Assembly (NCBI RefSeq): GCF_900104335.1 | Contig: NZ_FMXT01000016.1 | Coordinates: 1 to 51,238 of the forward strand | DNA length: 51,238 bases | From: Pseudobutyrivibrio sp. YE44 | GTDB lineage: Bacteria; Bacillota; Clostridia; Lachnospirales; Lachnospiraceae | Reading direction: 5' to 3' | Shown here: positions 10,403-19,103 of the stretch, one piece after another | How positions within the stretch are numbered: position 1 is the stretch's first letter | How the letters are laid out: each line of letters starts with the position of its first letter | Made by a program: the position numbers and the translations under genes | Notes under the pieces: generated by a model | Databases searched by the model: none | What the model was told of the DNA's origin: nothing | Seen by the model: the letters and a program-made list of their open reading frames with translations, nothing else

Positions 10403-11979
10403 ATCAACAGATAAAAGGTCGACAAACCTTAAAAAATAAGGCTTTACGAGTGATTCGGGGGGGGCAAAGCCTAGGTGTAATTTGTATATTTGCAGTCATA
10501 TTTGTAATGATGGCAACAGTAGCAAGGTACAGATCTGGAGAAATTGATTATTTGGATTCTGATGCTACGTGGCACACTTTACTAACAATTGAATGTTATG
10601 ATGAAACACCAATATTGCAACACTTATTTTTGCCAATAGTGTCTATGGGGGGAGTAGATGATAAATGGATTGGCTGGGGTGCAACAATCCCAGATTCTGA
10701 GGGAAATTATTATTATACTTCCTTTTCTCCTGCAGGATATTTCTTACCCTGGCTATGTATGAAGATTTTTAGGCTACCGGTTGCTGAAAAGAGCTTATAC
10801 CTTTTCAATAATGGGTTGTTTTGCCTATCAGCAATCATTTTTGTTTTGCTTTTATGGGAAGTTTATAGAGAGAATAGATATAGAAATCTTTTGGTAATAA
10901 TAGGTGTAATATCGTATATTTTTGCTCCTGAATTACTGCATGGTATGGGAATCGTATATTGGAATCAATCTATCATGCAGGTGACACTCTTATTGCAGAT
11001 TTATGCGTACTATAGATATGCAGTAAATAAGAACGAAAAAGCAAGGTTGGTTTTTTATGTTACAGCATTTACCAATCCATATATAGAATGGACAGGTTAT
11101 GTTGCAAATGTGGGTTTTGCCATAGCAGAGATTATTGTTAATTATAAGGATTCGAAAATCCGTGGATTAAAGAAGGCTATAATCCTTGGATTGATAACGG
11201 TTCTTTCTTTTGGTGCTTTTTGTGGACATTACTTGCTGAGAACAGATACAGTTACTTTTTTTATGGCACTGAAGAATCGATTTATGGCAAGAAATGTTAC
11301 GACCTCAGTTTTGTTGACGGATGTTATAGGTGGATATCTTAAATCATTTTTGTATCTATGGGTTGTCCTTTTGGCTTTTACTATATGGGCATTTATCAAG
11401 AAGGGGAATGTTGAAATTAAAAACGGTATTCTATTATTTGTATCCTCATTTCCGGTACTTGAAAATATTATTATGAAGGAGCATGCCTTATCATATACCT
11501 ATGATAGGATGAAAGGTGCTTTTGCCCTGATTCTTATCTTATGTGAAATAGTAAGAAATATACTAGAAACCTATAATACAAAGAAAAGTGCAGTGATAAT
11601 TGTAGGTGTTTTTATTGCTTCCGCATGGTTAAATATTACGTCCTATATGAATAATCCGGCATATATATGGGAAGTTGATTATAGAAATAGCAATTCACAG
11701 ATAGCTAAGTATGTAGTTACAAAGTATCCAGATGCTATATACGCGTCAGATACTGCGATTAGAGGATATATGAATCTGCTATTTGGAAGAGGAATATATG
11801 AATGGCAAAGTATTGATTCAGCCACAGAAATAGCCGGTCAGAAAGAAAAGCAAACCGTGGTGTTTATAAATAAAGACGGATATAAATTGCAGCCGGTTCA
11901 TGTAAAGGATATTTCTTCAGGAATGATTACAGAAATTAGCATTCAAGATGGAATGATTTCAGAAGTACTTATGGAATAG
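10399..11979 (+). CDS. Polytopic membrane protein, probable GT-C glycosyltransferase
   Basis: A 526-residue protein with one helix at about 25-45, then an extracellular loop L-D-S-D-A-T-W-H (acidic, as in GT-C first loops) running to about residue 125 with many aromatics, then about nine membrane helices and a C-terminal soluble tail of about 90 residues. This loop-helix plan is like family-39-type or uncharacterised polyprenyl-sugar-dependent transferases. The start ATG overlaps the isomerase stop (ATGA). GGGGGGG-type codons near the 5' end (10458-10465) form a G8 run, a possible slippage site. Confidence 0.5.
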   Translation: MNQQIKGRQTLKNKALRVIRGGQSLGVICIFAVIFVMMATVARYRSGEIDYLDSDATWHTLLTIECYDETPILQHLFLPIVSMGGVDDKWIGWGATIPDSEGNYYYTSFSPAGYFLPWLCMKIFRLPVAEKSLYLFNNGLFCLSAIIFVLLLWEVYRENRYRNLLVIIGVISYIFAPELLHGMGIVYWNQSIMQVTLLLQIYAYYRYAVNKNEKARLVFYVTAFTNPYIEWTGYVANVGFAIAEIIVNYKDSKIRGLKKAIILGLITVLSFGAFCGHYLLRTDTVTFFMALKNRFMARNVTTSVLLTDVIGGYLKSFLYLWVVLLAFTIWAFIKKGNVEIKNGILLFVSSFPVLENIIMKEHALSYTYDRMKGAFALILILCEIVRNILETYNTKKSAVIIVGVFIASAWLNITSYMNNPAYIWEVDYRNSNSQIAKYVVTKYPDAIYASDTAIRGYMNLLFGRGIYEWQSIDSATEIAGQKEKQTVVFINKDGYKLQPVHVKDISSGMITEISIQDGMISEVLME

Positions 11980-11991
11980 AGGAATGAAAAA

Positions 11992-12792
11992 ATGATATTT
12001 GAAAAGCAAAGTGGAGTCCCGAAGTTTGAAAGCGCTGAATATGCAGACAAGACCAAGGACTATGTTGTTCTTATCCCAATCATAAATGAGGGTGATAGGA
12101 TTCATAAGGAATTAAAAAGAGCACAGGATAATAACGTGTCTTCATATGCTGACATAGTTATATGTGATGGTGGATCGAATGATGGATGTACGGCAGAAGA
12201 GATTCTGAAATCTTTAGATGTGAATACTCTTTTGGTAAAGAAGGATACCGGAAAACAAGGGGCTCAGCTTCGAATGGGAATATGGTGGGCTCTTGAACGT
12301 GGTTACAAAGGAATTGTAACTATAGATGGAAATAACAAGGATAGTATTGAAGATGTTCCTAAGTTTATTGAGAAATTGGAGCAAGGGTATGATTTTGTCC
12401 AGGGATCTAGATTTATAAAGGGCGGACATGCAGTTAATACTCCATTTGTCAGAACAATAGCAGTAAGATTCATTCACGCTCCTGTTATATCTCTTACAGC
12501 GCATCAGTATTTTACAGATACTACAAGTGCATTTCGTGGATACTCAAGAAGGTATCTGGAAGATGAAAGAGTTCAACCATTGCGTGACATTTTTATGACG
12601 TATGAACTGCTGGCATTTCTTTCGGTAAGAGCGACTCAGATAGGCATGAAGGCATGCGAGATTCCTGTTACAAGAGCTTATCCTAAAAAAGGAAAAACTC
12701 CAACAAAAATTAGTTTCTTTAAGGGTAATAGCGAACTTATGAAGATTCTCTTTAAAAATGCTTTTGGTGCATATAATCCGCATAATAATTGA
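11992..12792 (+). CDS. GT2 family glycosyltransferase (DPM/polyprenyl-P-sugar type)
   Basis: A soluble 266-residue GT-A enzyme. V-V-L-I-P-I-I-N-E-G starts the fold, V-I-C-D-G-G-S-N-D-G is the nucleotide-binding loop, G-K-Q-G-A-Q-L-R-M-G-I is the helix following, and T-I-D-G-N-N-K-D contains the D-x-N variant of D-x-D. G-S-R-F-I-K-G-G follows, as in DPM1-like enzymes. No membrane segment is evident. SD AGAGGA lies eight bases before ATG 11992. It likely transfers a sugar to a polyprenyl phosphate for the GT-C enzymes of the operon. Confidence 0.78.
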   Translation: MIFEKQSGVPKFESAEYADKTKDYVVLIPIINEGDRIHKELKRAQDNNVSSYADIVICDGGSNDGCTAEEILKSLDVNTLLVKKDTGKQGAQLRMGIWWALERGYKGIVTIDGNNKDSIEDVPKFIEKLEQGYDFVQGSRFIKGGHAVNTPFVRTIAVRFIHAPVISLTAHQYFTDTTSAFRGYSRRYLEDERVQPLRDIFMTYELLAFLSVRATQIGMKACEIPVTRAYPKKGKTPTKISFFKGNSELMKILFKNAFGAYNPHNN

Positions 12793-12798
12793 TAATGA

Positions 12799-13056
12799 GA
12801 TAGAATATTACGTAACACTTTACATATGATACATCTTGGAGATTCTTATGACAATGTTATACAGCCGTATCTTTCGTTAGGAATTCATCAGGTTGATTCT
12901 CTAATACTAAGAGATTCTGACAATTCATTTGGAGTAAGAAAATATATAGTTGAAAATGGTTATGATACTGTTATTGTTGTCTATGCTCAGTTTATGGTTG
13001 GCGCACATGATAATGAAGAATCAGAGAATTATAGAATGTTTTCTTTTGAAAAATAA
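12799..13056 (+). pseudogene. C-terminal remnant of a DHHW/AlgX-like SGNH protein
   Basis: An open stretch of 85 codons starting directly after an in-frame TGA. It contains I-H-L-G-D-S-Y-D-N-V-I-Q-P-Y-L, L-I-L-R-D, and N-G-Y-D-T-V-I-V-V-Y. This matches the C-terminal third of DHHW/AlgX-type O-acetylation partner proteins, where D-S-[FY]-x-x-x-x-x-P-[FY]-L carries the catalytic serine. The first two thirds of such a protein are absent and there is no ribosome site at the internal ATG 12826. I read it as a decayed gene at the end of the operon; a small live protein is less likely. Confidence 0.55.
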
Positions 13057-13065
13057 TTAATATAA

Positions 13066-13095
13066 TTGGCATTTCCATTTAGGTAGGAGTATAAT
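13066..13095 (+). promoter_or_regulatory. Sigma-70-type promoter of the nonulosonate operon
   Basis: TTGGCA at 13066-13071 and a perfect TATAAT at 13090-13095 are separated by 18 bp. They lie about 95 bp before the pseC start, after the decayed end of the upstream operon, and would give a leader of about 85 nt. Confidence 0.6.
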
Positions 13096-13190
13096 ACTCG
13101 CATTGCAACAATCATAGTTAGGGTGCGTGATTTTAGAAATCCTTAAAAAGTAAAGGTATTAGTTAAAGGTAAATAGAGGAGTGCGTTGTT

Positions 13191-14405
13191 ATGCGTAAAG
13201 GTGCAGAATTGGAAAAATTGGCGATTAATGGGGGCTATCCTGTTCGCAATGAGAAAATATTTTATGGTTGTCAGTGTATAGATGAAGAAGATACAAAAGC
13301 AGTTGTAGAGACTTTATTAAGTCCATACATTACTTGTGGGCCTAAAGTCGAAGAGACAGAAAGAAAGCTTGAAGAATACACAGGTGCTAAGCATGCGGTA
13401 GTAGTATCAAATGGTACGGCAGCGTTACACTGTGCTTGTATTGCAGCAGGCGTTGGACCTGGAGATGAAGTTATTACAACTCCCCTTACATTTGCTGCAT
13501 CTGCAAATTGTGCCTTATATTGTGGGGCTAAACCAGTGTTTGCAGATATAGACCCAGAAACTTACAACATAGATCCTAAAAGTATTGAGGAGCATATCAC
13601 TGAGAAAACAAAAGCGGTAGTTGCAGTTGATTTTACTGGACAAGCTGTAAAGATTAAAGAAATCAGAGAAATATGTGATAAGCATAATCTTATTTTTATC
13701 GAGGATGGAGCACATTCTATTGGTACAAAATATGATGGAAAATATGTAGGTAGCCTTGCTGATATTACCTGTTTTTCATTTCATCCTGTTAAGACAATTA
13801 CTGCAGGTGAAGGTGGCGCAGTTACTACTAATAGAGATGATTTATATCAAAAGATTGTAGAAGCACACACTCATGGTATTGTTCATGAAGAAGAGCTTAT
13901 GGAAGAGGCTCCTCATGAGGGGCCATGGTATTATGAGCAGATTTCATTAGGATACAATTACAGAATGACAGATTTTCAGGCTGCACTTCTTTTGAGTCAG
14001 ATGAAGAAGCTTGAAAAATTTAAAGCTAGAAGACATGAAATAGTTGAAAAGTATAATAAAGCTTTCGCTGAAGTGCCAGAGATAATTGTACAGAAAGAGA
14101 TTCCAGAGTCTGATACATGTAGACACCTTTACATTATTAGACTTGATTTAGACAGATTAACATGTACTAGACGAGAATTCTTTGATGCTATGTCTGCTGA
14201 AAATGTGCAACCACAGATTCATTATGTGCCTGTATATTGGTTCCCGTATTATAAGCATTTAGGATATGAGCGCGGTTTATGCCCTAATGCAGAGGAAGTA
14301 TATAAGGGAATAATGAGTATACCACTATATCCTAAGATGACAGATGAAGATGTAGATGATGTAATCGCTGCAGTTAAAAAAGTAGTGGAGGCATATAGAA
14401 AGTAA
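13191..14405 (+). CDS. pseC: PseC: UDP-4-keto sugar aminotransferase (PLP)
   Basis: A 404-residue DegT/DnrJ/EryC1-family enzyme. S-N-G-T-A-A-L-H binds PLP phosphate, F-I-E-D-G-A-H-S holds the Asp that pairs with the ring nitrogen, and F-S-F-H-P-V-K-T-I-T carries the Schiff-base Lys. P-W-Y-Y-E-Q-x-x-L-G-Y-N-Y-R-x-T-D and H-Y-V-P-V-Y are typical of PseC, which aminates UDP-4-keto-6-deoxy-AltNAc in the pseudaminic acid pathway. SD AGAGGAG lies nine bases before ATG 13191. It is the first gene after the promoter at 13066. The dehydratase PseB that would supply its substrate is not in this window. Confidence 0.85.
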   Translation: MRKGAELEKLAINGGYPVRNEKIFYGCQCIDEEDTKAVVETLLSPYITCGPKVEETERKLEEYTGAKHAVVVSNGTAALHCACIAAGVGPGDEVITTPLTFAASANCALYCGAKPVFADIDPETYNIDPKSIEEHITEKTKAVVAVDFTGQAVKIKEIREICDKHNLIFIEDGAHSIGTKYDGKYVGSLADITCFSFHPVKTITAGEGGAVTTNRDDLYQKIVEAHTHGIVHEEELMEEAPHEGPWYYEQISLGYNYRMTDFQAALLLSQMKKLEKFKARRHEIVEKYNKAFAEVPEIIVQKEIPESDTCRHLYIIRLDLDRLTCTRREFFDAMSAENVQPQIHYVPVYWFPYYKHLGYERGLCPNAEEVYKGIMSIPLYPKMTDEDVDDVIAAVKKVVEAYRK

Positions 14406-15298
14406 TGGAATTATGTCTAGGAACTGTCCAATTTGGAATGGATTATGGCGTGTTTAATCAGCCAAAGAAAGATGTTGATTACTGCGTAGATTGCTTGGAT
14501 TATGCAACTCAAAACGGAATAAACGCTATTGATACTGCCACTGCCTATGGCATAGCTGAGGAAGTTGTTGGCAAATTTATCAGAAAGAATACAATTAACC
14601 GAAATAAGCTTTTTATTAGTTCAAAACTGTTACCAAATATTCTTGATGATTATGAGAAAGAGGATTATGAAAAGGTAATTCTTGATAACATAAAAAAACA
14701 ATTATCCGTGCTTGGTACCGATTATTTGGATGCATACTTTTTACATAGTTCAAGATACATCCATAATCCTGAGATTCTTGAGGCACTTCAGATTGTGAAA
14801 CATGAAGGATTGGCTAAAGATGTTGGTGTTTCAATTTATTACGAAGATGAAGCTAAAGTTGCCTTTGGAAACAAAAATGTGCAGTATGTGCAGGCACCAT
14901 ATAGCATTTTTGATCATAGAATGAAGAAAGTTGGGCTTTTTGATAAGACCAAAATTGGAGAAATGAAGGTGGATACGAGAACTACCTTTATTAAAGGATT
15001 AATTCGACTTTCTGATTCTGAAATACCAGAGCATTTAGAGAAAGCAAGACCTATTTTGCGAAAACTTGATGAAATATGTAATGAAACTGGATATAACAGA
15101 ATCCAATTAGCAATCGGTTATGTGAAGCAGCAAGAGGTAATTAACCACCTTGTGTTTGGTGTTCGAGATTTGGAACAGCTAAAGCAGGATATAGAAGCAT
15201 TTGAATTAGATATACCTTCAGACATCTTTACAAAAATGGATGAAGAGTTTAAAAATATTGACACAGATATCGTTGTGCCAAGTCTATGGAAGAGGTGA
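14405..15298 (+). CDS. Aldo/keto reductase in nonulosonate operon
   Basis: A 297-residue TIM-barrel aldo/keto reductase. L-G-T-V-Q-F-G at the N-terminus, A-I-D-T-A-T-A-Y-G (catalytic Asp and Tyr), I-S-S-K-L (Lys) and A-Y-F-L-H-S (His) give the tetrad region. The start overlaps the pseC stop by one base (TAATG). It is not a classical pseudaminic acid enzyme, but reductases of this type recur next to SpsF-like and class III aminotransferase genes in surface-sugar clusters. It probably reduces a keto group on the sugar or a side chain; the direction and substrate are inferred. Confidence 0.8.
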   Translation: MELCLGTVQFGMDYGVFNQPKKDVDYCVDCLDYATQNGINAIDTATAYGIAEEVVGKFIRKNTINRNKLFISSKLLPNILDDYEKEDYEKVILDNIKKQLSVLGTDYLDAYFLHSSRYIHNPEILEALQIVKHEGLAKDVGVSIYYEDEAKVAFGNKNVQYVQAPYSIFDHRMKKVGLFDKTKIGEMKVDTRTTFIKGLIRLSDSEIPEHLEKARPILRKLDEICNETGYNRIQLAIGYVKQQEVINHLVFGVRDLEQLKQDIEAFELDIPSDIFTKMDEEFKNIDTDIVVPSLWKR

Positions 15299-15303
15299 GA
15301 CTG

Positions 15304-16068
15304 GTGAAGTTTTTAGTATTAATACAAGCAAGATGTGGCTCAAGCAGACTGCCGAACAAGGTGTTAAAGGATATCTGTGGAAAAACAGACTTGCAGTGGG
15401 TTATTGAGAGAGTAAAAAGAAGCAAGAATATAGATGAGGTTATGGTTATAACCTCCATAGAAAAAAATAACCTTCCGTTAATCCAAAAATGTGTTGAATT
15501 AGATACGAGAGTTTTTGTAGGCTCTGAAAATGACGTTTTAGATAGATATTATCAAGCTGCCAAATTGATTAAGCCTGAATATGTAATTAGAATCACAGCA
15601 GATTGTCCGTTATTTGATTGGAATTATCTTGATATGGCTATTGAGCAGATAGAGCCAGACACTGATTACATGGGAGAATTAACAGTCTCTTTCCCTGATG
15701 GATTAGATCTTGAAATAATCAAATACACTGCACTTGAAAAAGCTTGGGAAGAAGCGAAGCTTGCGTCTGAACGAGAGCATGTAACTCAGTATATTATTAA
15801 GCATCCTGAGCTTTTTAAACACCAGAATTTTGAGTGCCCTATTGAAGGGATTTCTAATCTGAGATGGACACTAGATGAAGATGAAGATTATGAATTAATT
15901 AGTGAAATTTATCAACACTTTGTAGCGTCAAAAGGGATGGAAGACTTTACTACAGAAGATGTATTAGGTTTAATAAAGGAAAAACCAGAATTGTTGAATA
16001 TAAATTCAAAGTTTGCTCGTAACGAGGGATTGATGAAATCGCTTGAGAATGACTATGTTGTATCTTAG
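15304..16068 (+). CDS. SpsF-type cytidylyltransferase (CMP-nonulosonate synthase-like)
   Basis: About 254 residues. L-I-Q-A-R-C-G-S-S-R-L-P-N-K-V is the nucleotidyltransferase signature of the SpsF/CMP-sugar synthetase group (COG1861). R-I-T-A-D-C-P-L-F-D supplies metal-binding Asp residues and N-L-R-W-T-L-D-E-D is a late conserved block. I choose GTG 15304, five bases after GAGGTGA; ATG 15286 lacks a ribosome site. It could supply the CMP activation normally done by PseF, since no other cytidylyltransferase is seen. It may instead act on a different alditol or nonulosonate. Confidence 0.78.
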   Translation: MKFLVLIQARCGSSRLPNKVLKDICGKTDLQWVIERVKRSKNIDEVMVITSIEKNNLPLIQKCVELDTRVFVGSENDVLDRYYQAAKLIKPEYVIRITADCPLFDWNYLDMAIEQIEPDTDYMGELTVSFPDGLDLEIIKYTALEKAWEEAKLASEREHVTQYIIKHPELFKHQNFECPIEGISNLRWTLDEDEDYELISEIYQHFVASKGMEDFTTEDVLGLIKEKPELLNINSKFARNEGLMKSLENDYVVS

Positions 16069-16102
16069 TTTTGGTTTGTGTTAAAAAAGAAAGGCATCGA
16101 AA

Positions 16103-17392
16103 ATGAATAGTTTTACAAAATCAGATGAGTTATTACAAAGAGAACTTAAGGTATCGCCATTAGCAGCACAGACATACAGTAAGTCATATAGATATTTTAG
16201 CAAAGGCTTTGCACCAAGCTATATGGATCATGGTGAAGGTTGCTACATTTATGATGTTGATGGAAATAAATTTATCGATTTTATGTGTGCGTTGGGACCT
16301 ATCACTGTTGGTTATAATGAACCATCTGTTAATGAGGCAGTAATAAAGCAAGTAAATAAGTTTTCAAGTGGTTCACTTCAGTCAGAGCTGGAAGTTGAAT
16401 TGGCTGAAAAGATTTGTGAAATTATCCCATGTGCAGAGATGGTTCGCTTTGTAAAAAATGGTGGTGATGCTACCACTGCTGCAGTGAGATTAGCACGTGC
16501 TTATACAGGTCGTGATATTATTCTCATGTGCGGTTATCACGGAATGCATGATTGGTCAATTGGTGCATCAGATAATCATAAGGGTGTGCCTGAAGCAGTT
16601 AGAAAGCTTACTATAAACTTTACTTATAATGATTTGAATGACTTAGAGACTAAACTTAAAGAAAACGAAGTCGCAGCTGTTATACTTGAGCCAATTCAAA
16701 GTAATGGTCCAAAAGATGGCTATCTCGATGCGGTAAAAGAACTTACTCATAAATACGGTGCAATTCTCATATTTGATGAGGTTGTGTCAGGGTTCCATTA
16801 TGCACTAGGAGGTGCACAGGAGAAGTTCAATGTTGCACCTGATTTAGTAGCATTTGGTAAGGGAATGGCTAACGGTTATCCAATTTCTGCTGTTGCGGGT
16901 AGAAGGGATTTACTTGAGCAGATAGAACAAGGTGTGTTCGTTTCAACCACCTTTGGTGGAGATAGCATCGCCATGGCAGCATCGCTCGCTACAATTAAGA
17001 TATTAGAACAGCCGGGATTTTATGACCATATTAATAAGATTGGAACAATCCTTCATGATGGAATACAAGAAAGAATAGATAAATACGATTTGAATGACGT
17101 GCTTGCGGTGAGTGGAATGCCAGCACACTGTGGAGTGGCATTTGAGGGACATGGTTCGCTTTCATATTTAGATGTGCAGTCGGTCTATTCTCAAACTATA
17201 TTGCAGTATGGTGTTTTACAGTTTGCAATTTATTTCTTGAATGCACATCATACTGAGAAGGAAGCAAAAATATATTTGGATGCAACCGACGAGGCTTTTT
17301 CGCTTATAAGAAAAGCTATAGATAAAGATAGCTTGGATGGAATATTGGTAGGCGGAAAAGTTGATCCTGTGTTCAAGAGAAATATAAAATAG
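16103..17392 (+). CDS. Class III aminotransferase (glutamate-1-semialdehyde aminomutase-like)
   Basis: A 429-residue PLP enzyme of aminotransferase class III. V-K-N-G-G-D-A-T-T-A-A-V-R-L-A-R, C-G-Y-H-G-M-H-D-W, F-D-E-V-V-S-G-F (Asp of the PLP site) and A-F-G-K-G-M-A-N-G-Y-P (Schiff-base Lys) are visible. Heme biosynthesis is unlikely here because no other heme gene is nearby. Relatives in sugar clusters appear to add an amino group or exchange one on a nonulosonate precursor. Paired with the aldo/keto reductase it suggests a second amination in this pathway. SD AAAGG lies before ATG 16103. Confidence 0.82.
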   Translation: MNSFTKSDELLQRELKVSPLAAQTYSKSYRYFSKGFAPSYMDHGEGCYIYDVDGNKFIDFMCALGPITVGYNEPSVNEAVIKQVNKFSSGSLQSELEVELAEKICEIIPCAEMVRFVKNGGDATTAAVRLARAYTGRDIILMCGYHGMHDWSIGASDNHKGVPEAVRKLTINFTYNDLNDLETKLKENEVAAVILEPIQSNGPKDGYLDAVKELTHKYGAILIFDEVVSGFHYALGGAQEKFNVAPDLVAFGKGMANGYPISAVAGRRDLLEQIEQGVFVSTTFGGDSIAMAASLATIKILEQPGFYDHINKIGTILHDGIQERIDKYDLNDVLAVSGMPAHCGVAFEGHGSLSYLDVQSVYSQTILQYGVLQFAIYFLNAHHTEKEAKIYLDATDEAFSLIRKAIDKDSLDGILVGGKVDPVFKRNIK

Positions 17393-17397
17393 TATAT

Positions 17398-17432
17398 AAT
17401 GAACTGTGAAACTTTTGTTTTCACAGTTCATT
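17398..17432 (+). terminator. Hairpin between aminotransferase and pseI (terminator or attenuator)
   Basis: A perfect 14-bp stem (17398-17411 with 17419-17432) closes a 7-nt loop, CTTTTGT. The stem core is ACTGTGAAA/TTTCACAGT. It is followed only by TTTAATATT, so termination is probably partial. It would lower expression of pseI and the GNAT gene relative to the upstream genes. Confidence 0.6.
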
Positions 17433-17450
17433 TAATATTGGAGAGGAAAA

Positions 17451-18485
17451 GTGTTTCATATATACGAGAAAATAGCAGCAAATGAACCTTATATAATAGC
17501 TGAAATGAGTGCAAATCATGGTGGCTCATTAGATAATGCCTTGGAGATTGTAAGAGAGGCCGCCAAAGCAGGTGCTGATTGTTTGAAAATCCAAACGTAT
17601 ACAGCAGACTCCTTAACTATAGATAGTGACAATGAGTGTTTTAAAATAAAGGGTGGCTTATGGGATGGATACAAGCTATATGATTTGTACAAGGAAGCAG
17701 GCACACCCTATGAATGGCAGGGCCTGATAAAAACTGAATGTGAAAAATATGGTATGGACTTTTTATCTACACCATTTGATAAAGATGGAGTTGATTTTTT
17801 AGAGAGTTTAGAAGTTGAAGCATACAAAATTGCCAGCTTTGAGCTTGTAGATATTCCTCTTATAGAATATACCGCCTCAAAAGGAAAGCCTATGATTATG
17901 TCTACGGGGATGGCATCTATAGATGAAATTCAGGACGCTATTGATGCGTGTCATAGAGTCGGGAATGAGCAGATTATTTTGCTGAAGTGTTGTAGTGAAT
18001 ATCCTGCACCATGGCCAGATATGCATTTAGGAAACATCCCGGATATGTCAAAGCGCTTCAATGTGCCAGTTGGATTATCAGATCATAGTGCAGGCAGTCT
18101 AGGTGCTGTAGTAGGCGTTGCGCTTGGCGCATGTGTTATTGAAAAGCATGTAATGCTCGAAGGTGTGGATAGTGCTGATAGTAAATTTAGTATGACTATG
18201 ACTGATTTCGCCCAGATGGTAAAAGATGTACGCAATGCCAAAATGATAGCAGAAGGTCCAAACTATGAACTGACAGATGGAGAAAAATCATCTACAGTAT
18301 TTCGACGTAGTATTTTTGTATCAAAGGACATAAAAGCTGGTGACATTTTTTCGGAAGATAATATAAGTGTTATTAGACCAAGCAATGGTATTGAGCCTAA
18401 GTATTATGATGATATTGTTGGGAAAAAAGCAGTCAAGGATGTATCCAAAGGAACTCCTTTGAAATGGGAATTGATAGAGGAATAA
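17451..18485 (+). CDS. pseI: PseI: pseudaminic acid synthase (NeuB family)
   Basis: A 344-residue NeuB-family enzyme that condenses phosphoenolpyruvate with a 6-deoxy hexosamine to form a nonulosonic acid. A-E-M-S-A-N-H-G-G-S opens the barrel; K-I-Q-T-Y-T, L-W-D-G-Y-K-L-Y-D-L-Y, F-L-S-T-P-F-D, Y-K-I-A-S-F-E-L, P-M-I-M-S-T-G-M and I-E-K-H-V-M-L follow. A C-terminal SAF/antifreeze-like domain covers about 280-344. The LWDGYxLYxLY block favours PseI over sialic acid synthase. Start is GTG 17451 after GAGAGGA. A hairpin lies just upstream. Confidence 0.85.
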   Translation: MFHIYEKIAANEPYIIAEMSANHGGSLDNALEIVREAAKAGADCLKIQTYTADSLTIDSDNECFKIKGGLWDGYKLYDLYKEAGTPYEWQGLIKTECEKYGMDFLSTPFDKDGVDFLESLEVEAYKIASFELVDIPLIEYTASKGKPMIMSTGMASIDEIQDAIDACHRVGNEQIILLKCCSEYPAPWPDMHLGNIPDMSKRFNVPVGLSDHSAGSLGAVVGVALGACVIEKHVMLEGVDSADSKFSMTMTDFAQMVKDVRNAKMIAEGPNYELTDGEKSSTVFRRSIFVSKDIKAGDIFSEDNISVIRPSNGIEPKYYDDIVGKKAVKDVSKGTPLKWELIEE

Positions 18486-18489
18486 TATT

Positions 18490-18936
18490 ATGGCTAACGG
18501 GAAAATTTACTTGCGCAAAGCATCAATAGAAGATTGCGATTTATTGTTTGAATGGGCTAATGATGAAGTTACACGAGCGAATTCATTTAATACAGATAAG
18601 ATTGAATATGAAAGTCATGTAAAATGGTTCGAAGCGCTAATAAATAATAAACATCGTGCACAATATATTTTGATGATAGACGAAAACCCTATAGGACAAG
18701 TTAGATTTGACATAGATGGAGATGTTGCTGAGATAGGTTACAGTATCCAAAAATCCAGTCGTGGAAAAGGGTATGGGAAGTTGATTATCGAATTAGCTGT
18801 TTCAATGTTAAAAAATGAATTTCCAAATATAGAAAAGATAGTTGCTAAAGTGAAGGTTGAGAATATATCTTCATCAAAATGTTTTTTTAATAATAATTTT
18901 CAACAAGATTATATACAGTATTCTCTAGACGTATAG
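18490..18936 (+). CDS. GNAT N-acetyltransferase, PseH-like
   Basis: A 148-residue GNAT protein. I-G-Q-V-R-F-D-I opens the core, E-I-G-Y-S-I is beta-4, and S-S-R-G-K-G-Y-G-K is the acetyl-CoA pyrophosphate loop. The position, four bases after pseI with SD GAGGAA, fits PseH, which acetylates the 4-amino group of the altrose intermediate. Sequence alone supports only the GNAT family; the PseH role comes from context. Confidence 0.68.
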   Translation: MANGKIYLRKASIEDCDLLFEWANDEVTRANSFNTDKIEYESHVKWFEALINNKHRAQYILMIDENPIGQVRFDIDGDVAEIGYSIQKSSRGKGYGKLIIELAVSMLKNEFPNIEKIVAKVKVENISSSKCFFNNNFQQDYIQYSLDV

Positions 18937-18963
18937 CGTTTATGGAATTATTCAGATAAGGTG

Positions 18964-18997
18964 ATGGTAATGCATCTTATACAGTAGTCATTGCCAT
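18964..18997 (+). terminator. Weak hairpin after the pse operon
   Basis: ATGGTAATG (18964-18972) and CATTGCCAT (18989-18997) pair with one G-T wobble around a 16-nt loop. No T-run follows, so it is only a possible operon end. A second short inverted repeat, GATTAATT/AATTAATC, lies at 19065-19088. Confidence 0.3.
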
Positions 18998-19103
18998 AGG
19001 AAAAATCCAAAATCAATAGTTAATGAATGTATTATTGCACAGCTATCAAAGTGAAAGGAAAATAGATTAATTTGCTTCTGAATTAATCATAAAAGCGGAA
19101 AGT

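Noticed and set aside
16103-17392. Heme biosynthesis gene hemL
   Set aside because: The motif content fits class III aminotransferases in general, and the sugar-pathway context argues against glutamate-1-semialdehyde as substrate.
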